This document shows positions 1-4,030 of a DNA stretch of 5,788 bases, piece after piece. Each line of letters begins with the position of its first letter. The first letter of the stretch is position 1. A program made the position numbers and the translations under genes. The notes beneath the pieces were generated by a model, which saw only the letters and a list, made by a program, of their open reading frames with translations, ran no database searches and had not been told where the DNA came from. Origin of the DNA: an uncultured Chloroflexota bacterium (GTDB taxonomy: Bacteria; Chloroflexota; Anaerolineae; Aggregatilineales; Phototrophicaceae); contig CAIVEA010000345.1 in NCBI GenBank assembly GCA_903904765.1, positions 1 to 5,788 on the forward strand. Direction: 5' to 3'.

Positions 1-691
1 CCTCATCCAGCGTGTAGCGTTCGTCCACCAGCAGGTACAGCAGTTGGTCTACATCGTTGTAGCTGAACCCCAGTTCGCCCTCGTCGGTCTGGCCTTCCCA
101 CAGGTCAGCCGAGGGTGCTTTGTCGAGGATGGGCTGCGGCACGCCCAGCGCAGCAGCTAACTGGCGCACCTGCGCTTTGTACAGGTCGGCAATCGGGTGC
201 AGCGCCACGCCGCTATCGCCGTAAATGGTCGAATAGCCCAGCAAAAACTCGGTTTTGTTGCTCGTCCCCAGCACCAACCCGCCCCATGCCACTGATTGAT
301 CGTACAGCGTGACCATCCGCAGCCGCGCCATGATGTTGCCCTTACGCAGGTTGCTCATGTCGGGGAAGCGGGCGATCAGCGGGTCGGCCATGTCGGTGAT
401 GGGGATGTCGAGATGCGGCAGTCCCAGCGCCTCGATCACCAGTCCGGCATCATTCAGGCTGGCGGCAGCGGACGTTTTGTAGGGCATCCGCACCGCCAGC
501 ACATTCTCCGCCCCCAGCACCTCCGCCGCCAGATAGGCCGACAGCGCCGAGTCGATCCCGCCAGACAGCCCCAGCACGGCGCGGGTCATGCCGGCTTTGG
601 TGATCTGGTCACGGATGAATCCGGTCAGCATTTTGCGGGCGATATCAGTGTTAATCGCCAAGCGGGGCAAAATGTGGGTGTGGGCATTCAT
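1..691 (-). CDS. nadE: NH3-dependent NAD+ synthetase (partial, C-terminus beyond window)
   Basis: Catalyses the last step of NAD+ biosynthesis: ATP-dependent amidation of nicotinic acid adenine dinucleotide (cytoplasmic). Translating the minus strand from 691 gives 230 residues open to the left edge. Visible signatures are the N-type ATP pyrophosphatase P-loop SGGIDS (residues 43-48), GTSNKTE (142-148), YGDSG (157-161) and the C-proximal PSADLWEGQTDEGELGF stretch (193-209), all typical of NadE. The protein begins directly with the synthetase domain and has no N-terminal nitrilase-type glutaminase domain, so ammonia is the expected nitrogen donor. The family usually runs to about 245-275 residues, so only a short tail is missing, because of the window edge. 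Start: an in-frame ATG also exists at 700, but GAAAGG (706-701) abuts it with no spacer, whereas it sits 9 bases before the ATG at 691, so 691 is preferred. It follows the oxidoreductase gene by 37 bases and is probably co-transcribed with it. Confidence 0.95.
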   Translation of the reverse strand, partial: MNAHTHILPRLAINTDIARKMLTGFIRDQITKAGMTRAVLGLSGGIDSALSAYLAAEVLGAENVLAVRMPYKTSAAASLNDAGLVIEALGLPHLDIPITDMADPLIARFPDMSNLRKGNIMARLRMVTLYDQSVAWGGLVLGTSNKTEFLLGYSTIYGDSGVALHPIADLYKAQVRQLAAALGVPQPILDKAPSADLWEGQTDEGELGFSYNDVDQLLYLLVDERYTLDE

Positions 692-697
692 AGCAAT

Positions 698-712
698 CAT
701 CCTTTCGGGATG
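698..712 (-). promoter_or_regulatory. Hairpin overlapping the nadE ribosome binding site
   Basis: On the minus strand the sequence reads CATCC-CGAAA-GGATG, a perfect 5-bp stem with a 5-base loop. The AAAGG Shine-Dalgarno core straddles the loop and the 3' arm, and the alternative upstream ATG (700-698) lies inside the 3' arm. If formed in the mRNA it would partly hide the ribosome site of nadE and could reduce or couple its translation to that of the upstream gene. The stem is short and may be chance. Confidence 0.3.
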
Positions 713-728
713 GAACACAGCAACAGCA

Positions 729-2024
729 TCAGGACGCAATTCCGGCGAGGCGCTTCCGCAGGTCACGCAGCGGCCCGCGCAGCACCGCATTGAACGCGAT
801 GGCGGGCGTGAGCAGCGAGATCATCTCCGGCGGTAGCTGGCGCGTGAACATTTTACCCATTAACTCGTGCATTTGCGGGTCTTCCATCACCCAGCGCAGC
901 CCACTCAGCGCCCAACCGGGCATCTGCCGTTCACTATACAGGTTTTCCTCAACCGCATTCAAGGTGCGGCGGTACATGCCATAGGTTTTCACGCGCACCG
1001 CTTCATCATACTCGTGCAGCGCCTGTTCCCATGTCACCGCGCCGCGCCGGAAGCGCCCATAAGCCCACGCCAGCACTTTGGCACTGTAGACCGCGTTGAA
1101 GATGCCCTGCCCGTCCAGCGGATCGTGCTGATGATAGGCATCCCCTACCAGCGCCCACCCCGCGCCGCCCGGCTGGCGGTACAGGTTGCCGATGCGCTTC
1201 ATGCCCTGCACAGGGGTGATGCGTTCCGCGCCCTCCAGCCGTGCGCTCAGTTTGGGGTTGGTATGCAGCAGGCGCAGGTAAAACGCTTCCGCGCCCTCCT
1301 CGCCGGGGGTGAACAGGTCGGCCTGCCCTTCCATCGTGACGGCAGTTGTGCCGTCGGCACTGTCCATCACCAGAAAGCCGTAGCCATAGCCGCCCTCATA
1401 GGCCACCGCTGCCGCGCCCTCCTCATCGTAGGGGCGCACGCCGCGCCAGTAAGCGTAATACAGCGAGGTGGGGTTGGCGGTATGCTCATCAAATACCGCC
1501 GCGCCCGTCTTACGCGCCACGAGGCTGAAGCGCCCTTCCGCGCCCACCACAATGTCCGCCCGCAGCGTTTCCGGCGCGCCGCCCTTGCCCGCCTGACCGA
1601 CCAGGCCCGCCACACGCTCTCCGTCCCACACCAGATCGGTGACGTTGAAGCCGTCGCGCACTTCCGCCCCCTGTCGGCGGGCATTCTCGAACAGCGCCGC
1701 GTCGAAACGAGCGCGGTCAATGGCGTAGGCGTAATTGCGCCCGTCCGCCAGCGGAATCGGGATGGTGGCTTTGAACTGGCTGTTGTCGCCGATCACGCGG
1801 CGCAGGCGGGGCGTGCCGCGTGCATACTCGTTCTCGTCCGCGCCGATCTCATCCAGCAAGCGCATGACGGGCGCGTAGATGATGGGCGAGGAAGCGGCGG
1901 GCAGGCTGGGGAGCTGCGCCCGTTCCAGCAGGAGCGTGCGTGCGCCCTGCCGTGCGAGGCGGGCGGCCAGAGTCGCGCCGGCGGGTCGTCCGCCGATGAT
2001 AATCACGTCATAGGATGTGGTCAT
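729..2024 (-). CDS. FAD-dependent oxidoreductase / monooxygenase-like (PHBH-fold) protein
   Basis: 431 residues, a full-length flavoprotein of the p-hydroxybenzoate hydroxylase/geranylgeranyl reductase-like fold, probably cytoplasmic; substrate unknown. It opens with a beta-alpha-beta FAD dinucleotide fold, DVIIIGGRPAGATLAARLA (residues 6-24), followed by the acidic residue that normally holds the adenosine ribose (E34 in LLLER). A DG-like motif GAEGRFS lies at 161-167. The second FAD motif GDAYHQHDPLDGQGI is at 294-308 and contacts the flavin ribityl/pyrophosphate. The third position of the GxGxxG signature is Arg (GGRPAG); such GxRxAG variants recur in a subgroup of these enzymes, so this need not mean loss of FAD binding. 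The C-terminal about 110 residues are helical with no recognised motif. ATG at 2024 is preceded by AGGTG (2036-2032) with a 7-base spacer. It is the first gene of a likely operon with nadE. Halogenase-, hydroxylase- or reductase-type chemistry are all possible. Confidence 0.85.
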   Translation of the reverse strand: MTTSYDVIIIGGRPAGATLAARLARQGARTLLLERAQLPSLPAASSPIIYAPVMRLLDEIGADENEYARGTPRLRRVIGDNSQFKATIPIPLADGRNYAYAIDRARFDAALFENARRQGAEVRDGFNVTDLVWDGERVAGLVGQAGKGGAPETLRADIVVGAEGRFSLVARKTGAAVFDEHTANPTSLYYAYWRGVRPYDEEGAAAVAYEGGYGYGFLVMDSADGTTAVTMEGQADLFTPGEEGAEAFYLRLLHTNPKLSARLEGAERITPVQGMKRIGNLYRQPGGAGWALVGDAYHQHDPLDGQGIFNAVYSAKVLAWAYGRFRRGAVTWEQALHEYDEAVRVKTYGMYRRTLNAVEENLYSERQMPGWALSGLRWVMEDPQMHELMGKMFTRQLPPEMISLLTPAIAFNAVLRGPLRDLRKRLAGIAS

Positions 2025-2037
2025 GGGGAAACACCTG

Positions 2038-2049
2038 TTTACCAGTAAA
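2038..2049. promoter_or_regulatory. Operator-like palindrome TTTACCAGTAAA
   Basis: TTTAC and GTAAA form perfect 5-bp arms around a CA centre. It sits immediately upstream of the oxidoreductase Shine-Dalgarno (2032-2036) and downstream of the candidate -10. A repressor bound here would block the start of the transcript. No regulator gene is present in the window, so the binding protein is unknown and chance occurrence is possible. Confidence 0.3.
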
Positions 2050-2068
2050 TCGCTTGTGTGATGGCTTC

Positions 2069-2098
2069 ACCATAGCACTATCGCTAGATCACTGTCTA
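2069..2098 (-). promoter_or_regulatory. Candidate sigma70-type promoter for the oxidoreductase-nadE operon
   Basis: Reading leftwards, TAGACA (2098-2093; 5 of 6 to TTGACA) and TATGGT (2074-2069; 4 of 6 to TATAAT) are separated by 18 bases. They lie about 45 bases upstream of the ATG at 2024. A short dyad, TAGCnnTAnnGCTA (2073-2086), falls between the two boxes and could be a binding site. The match is modest, and the true consensus in this organism is unknown. Confidence 0.35.
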
Positions 2099-2140
2099 CA
2101 GGGACTCAGGGAGTTCTCAGGAGAATGCGCCCTCACCCAC

Positions 2141-2195
2141 TGATGAGCCGGGGGAACCCCTACGGCGCACAAGTGTAAATTCCCCCGGCTCATCA
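2141..2195. repeat. Perfect 16-bp inverted repeat with 23-base loop
   Basis: TGATGAGCCGGGGGAA (2141-2156) is exactly reverse-complementary to TTCCCCCGGCTCATCA (2180-2195), around a 23-base centre (2157-2179). In RNA or single-stranded DNA it would make a very stable GC-rich stem. It lies between divergent genes and no run of T follows either arm, so it is not a terminator for its neighbours. The flanks are CCCTCACCC on the left and CCCTCTCCC on the right, of the type seen in dispersed intergenic repeats. A small mobile repeat (REP/MITE-like) or a structured regulatory element are the plausible readings. Confidence 0.85.
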
Positions 2196-2233
2196 CCCTC
2201 TCCCAACCGTTGAGAACAGCTAGGCGAGGGAGA
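2196..2233. repeat. Degenerate CCCTCTCCC ... GAGGGAGA inverted repeat
   Basis: CCCTCTCCC (2196-2204) is followed about 25 bases later by GAGGGAGA (2226-2233). TCTCCC (2199-2204) pairs with GGGAGA (2228-2233). The pattern resembles low-complexity dispersed repeats built as CCCTCACCC...CCCTCTCCC...GGGAGAGGG in several GC-rich environmental genomes. CCCTCACCC is also present just left of the large inverted repeat (2130-2138). Classification as a dispersed repeat is inferred, because copy number cannot be seen here. Confidence 0.4.
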
Positions 2234-2267
2234 AAAGGTAGTGCAGACCGTATCCGGTTGCCTTACA

Positions 2268-2290
2268 CCCTTCGCCATGAGGCAGAAGGG
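2268..2290. repeat. 9-bp hairpin with ATGA tetraloop
   Basis: CCCTTCGCC (2268-2276), loop ATGA (2277-2280), then GGC (2281-2283), one bulged A (2284) and GAAGGG (2285-2290). This is a stem of nine pairs with a single bulge. It lies about 90 bases upstream of the MscS start, so it may be in the 5' leader of that gene or be part of the repeat cluster. No downstream T run follows, so it does not look like an attenuator. Confidence 0.5.
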
Positions 2291-2294
2291 ATGA

Positions 2295-2306
2295 GGCTGA
2301 TTAGCC
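2295..2306. repeat. Short GGCT-GATT-AGCC hairpin
   Basis: A 4-bp stem (2295-2298 with 2303-2306) closes a GATT tetraloop, five bases after the preceding 9-bp hairpin. Alone it is weak. Listed because it continues the string of stem-loops in this intergenic region. Confidence 0.25.
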
Positions 2307-2377
2307 CTACCCCTATTTGCCTTTCCTGATGCGCTGATGCACAGTTATGGCGTTCTACCTGTGTGGGATGGTGACGT

Positions 2378-3478
2378 ATGAATAACCAATTTACCCTGTG
2401 GATGCCCGGCGATTGGCGCGATGTGGTCATCCGCATTGTGGTGTACGCCGCGTTACTGGGAGTGGTGCTGCTCTTGCGCGGGCTGCTGACACGGATCGTC
2501 TTCAAACCGCTGCGGAATCAGGCCGAAACGCACCACACCAAATGGGCTATCCTGCTGCTGGAAGAAACCCGCGCCCCCATGCGCCTCGTCATGCTGGGCG
2601 TGGCGCTCATGCTCGGTTCAGCCATTTTGAGCGTGGGCGATAATGTCGAGCAGATTATAGATCGCGTCGCCTACACTTTCTTCGTCATCGCCATCATCAC
2701 CACCGCCTTCAGCGTGGTAGACCTGTTCTTGCCCTCCAGCATCCAGTTGTTCCGGCTGACGGGCTGGGTGGTCAACGAACGCCTCATCCCGTTCATCCGT
2801 ACCGGCGGCAAAATCCTGATCGGGACGGTTGGCCTGATGACCATCGTCAGCCGCTGGGGGGTGGATGTCAGCGGGTTGATGGCGGCGCTGGGCGTGGGCG
2901 GTCTGGGTATTTCGCTCGCCGCACAGGACACCATTAGCAACCTGTTCGGCTTCACGACCATCGTGGGCGATCAGCCGTTCACGGTGGGCGATTTTATCAA
3001 AACGCCGGATGTAGAAGGCATTGTCGAGTCGGTGGGTGTGCGCTCCACCCGCGTGCGCCAGCTCGATCAGGCATTTGTGACCGTCCCCAACAACAAACTG
3101 GCGAACTCTGCCGTGCTGAACTGGTCACGCCTCGCCAAACGCTGGATCAACGTCACGCTGCGTATCCGCTTCGATGCCAAGCGCGATGATGTAGTGACTT
3201 TCCTCGAAAAAACCCGCGCCATGCTGAACTCGCGCCCGTTCGTGGAGCGCGGATCGGTGCTGGTGCGCTTCATCAATTTTGGCGACAGCGGCATCGAGAT
3301 TATGGTGCGCTGCTACGTGCTGCACGCCAACTGGGATTTGTTCACCGCCGAAAAAGAGAATATCTTCCTCGAACTACTGCATCTGATGGAAGAAACAGGG
3401 CTGAATATCGCCCTGCCCAGCCAATCGCTGTACATCGAGCGCGGCACGACCAACGATCTGATGGGCGGGAACGGCTGA
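2378..3478 (+). CDS. MscS-family mechanosensitive ion channel
   Basis: 366-residue integral inner-membrane protein, expected to open under membrane tension and release solutes during hypo-osmotic shock. Hydrophobic segments lie near residues 17-38, 68-86, 96-118 and 139-157, followed by the family's pore-lining helix and loop at 166-207: a Gly/Ala-rich run (GLMAALGVGGLGISLAAQ), then DTISNLFGF and VGDQPFTVGDFI. At the place of the E. coli MscS Gly113 kink there is Asp184 (AAQDTISN), common in a large branch of the family. The beta domain follows (GIVESVGVRSTRVRQLDQAF, 214-233; VPNNKLANSAVLNWS, 236-250) and then an alpha/beta C-terminal domain. With five predicted TM segments it is larger than the three-TM E. 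coli channel (286 residues). The ATG at 2378 has only a weak GGTG-type ribosome site; no better in-frame start is seen nearby. The next gene follows after 69 bases on the same strand. Confidence 0.93.
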   Translation: MNNQFTLWMPGDWRDVVIRIVVYAALLGVVLLLRGLLTRIVFKPLRNQAETHHTKWAILLLEETRAPMRLVMLGVALMLGSAILSVGDNVEQIIDRVAYTFFVIAIITTAFSVVDLFLPSSIQLFRLTGWVVNERLIPFIRTGGKILIGTVGLMTIVSRWGVDVSGLMAALGVGGLGISLAAQDTISNLFGFTTIVGDQPFTVGDFIKTPDVEGIVESVGVRSTRVRQLDQAFVTVPNNKLANSAVLNWSRLAKRWINVTLRIRFDAKRDDVVTFLEKTRAMLNSRPFVERGSVLVRFINFGDSGIEIMVRCYVLHANWDLFTAEKENIFLELLHLMEETGLNIALPSQSLYIERGTTNDLMGGNG

Positions 3479-3547
3479 GGGGATGCGGGCGCTTGCACAA
3501 TCCGGCGGATGAGGCCATGCTGGAAGCAACTCTAAAGGAGGCTGTCC

Positions 3548-3946
3548 ATGCGTACCATCACCCGTATTGATCCCACGTCTGCCATGAAGGTCGGCGCGTT
3601 GCTCAGCGCCGTCGGTTTCACCGTGTTCGGCCTGCTGCTGTTCGGCTTCGAAGCACTCATTTTCAGCGCCATCAGCAATAGTTCGTCCAGCGGTATCAGC
3701 ACCAGCGGCGTATCCATGAGCAGTTTGATGGCGGCAGGGCTGGCGGGTTTTTGCATCAGCTATGGTCTGGGCGCGTTGGCAGCGGCCATCGGCGGTGGAA
3801 TCGGTGGGCTGGTTCTGGCCTTCGCCTACAACCTGACCGCCAACTGGGTAGGCGGTTTACGAATCGAATTGGATGACACGCCGACAGCAAAACCCAAGCG
3901 CCGCGTGACGATTGCCCCCGCCGATCAGGAACAAACGGGGTTCTAA
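3548..3946 (+). CDS. Small two-TM membrane protein, DUF3566-like
   Basis: 132 residues. The N-terminus ITRIDPTSAMKVGALLSAVG (4-23) leads into a first membrane helix (about 15-42). A Ser/Gly-rich, probably non-cytoplasmic loop (43-59) precedes a second long Gly/Ala-rich hydrophobic stretch (60-96). The end of the membrane part, AYNLTANWVGGLRIELDD (91-108), is followed by a polar tail with a basic KPKRR cluster. The combination of an N-terminal IDPxSxxKV-type sequence with a closing YNL...VGG.....E/D sequence resembles the DUF3566 family of small transmembrane proteins, whose biochemical role is not established. The start is well supported by a near-perfect AAAGGAGG Shine-Dalgarno (3535-3542) five bases before the ATG. 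It lies 69 bases after the MscS gene with no terminator visible between, so co-transcription is likely. Recognition of the family is from memory of its pattern and is moderate. Confidence 0.8.
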   Translation: MRTITRIDPTSAMKVGALLSAVGFTVFGLLLFGFEALIFSAISNSSSSGISTSGVSMSSLMAAGLAGFCISYGLGALAAAIGGGIGGLVLAFAYNLTANWVGGLRIELDDTPTAKPKRRVTIAPADQEQTGF

Positions 3947-3967
3947 GCGGCTGTTCAACTGCGCCGC
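3947..3967. other. Short GC hairpin just after the DUF3566-like gene
   Basis: GCGGC (3947-3951) pairs with GCCGC (3963-3967) across an 11-base loop, starting at the base after the TAA stop. No T run follows, so it is not a canonical intrinsic terminator; it may slow polymerase or protect the 3' end, or be chance. Confidence 0.25.
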
Positions 3968-3983
3968 AGACCAGCGATTGCGT

Positions 3984-3999
3984 TATACTGACTTATAAG
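3984..3999 (+). promoter_or_regulatory. Possible -10 elements upstream of the SLATT-like gene
   Basis: Two AT-rich hexamers, TATACT (3984-3989) and TATAAG (3994-3999), stand out in the GC-rich 84-base gap and lie 41 and 31 bases before the ATG at 4031. Each matches a sigma70 -10 well (5 of 6 for TATACT), but no good -35 is found 16-18 bases upstream of either. They suggest that the third plus-strand gene may have its own promoter. Confidence 0.3.
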
Positions 4000-4030
4000 C
4001 TGTTCGGCTTTGAACGAAGGAATACCGCGT

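Larger units (their letters stand above)
2025..2377. other. Divergent intergenic region, no gene
   Basis: 353 bases lie between the minus-strand oxidoreductase start and the plus-strand MscS start. No reading frame with a credible start, ribosome site and protein character is seen in it. The first 75 bases hold the candidate promoter and palindrome for the left operon. From 2130 to about 2310 the sequence is dominated by inverted repeats and CCCTC-type tracts (listed separately). The last 70 bases before 2378 should contain the MscS promoter, but no convincing -35/-10 pair is visible there. Confidence 0.8.

Noticed and set aside
867..2048. Long plus-strand open frame (393 codons) opposite the oxidoreductase gene
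   Set aside because: It lies antisense to a well-supported gene, its product is rich in His, Arg, Ala and Gln without any recognisable motif, and long antisense frames are expected in GC-rich coding DNA.
2141..2195. Large inverted repeat read as an intrinsic terminator
   Set aside because: Both flanking genes are transcribed away from it and neither side has a T run, so there is no transcript here for it to end.
2311..2377. Promoter for the MscS gene
   Set aside because: A TTTCCT/TATGGC-like pair can be forced, but the boxes match the consensus in only about half of their positions, so no promoter is called.
2263..2505. Minus-strand frame of 80 codons overlapping the MscS start
   Set aside because: It covers the beginning of the MscS gene on the opposite strand, its product has no recognisable features, and it runs through the intergenic hairpins.
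3483..3512. Short ATG-started frame between the MscS and DUF3566-like genes
   Set aside because: It has only nine codons before a TGA and no clear ribosome site, so it is not credible as a gene.
3947..3967. Hairpin after the DUF3566-like gene read as a terminator
   Set aside because: The stem has only five pairs with an 11-base loop and no T tract follows, so it is listed only as a short hairpin.
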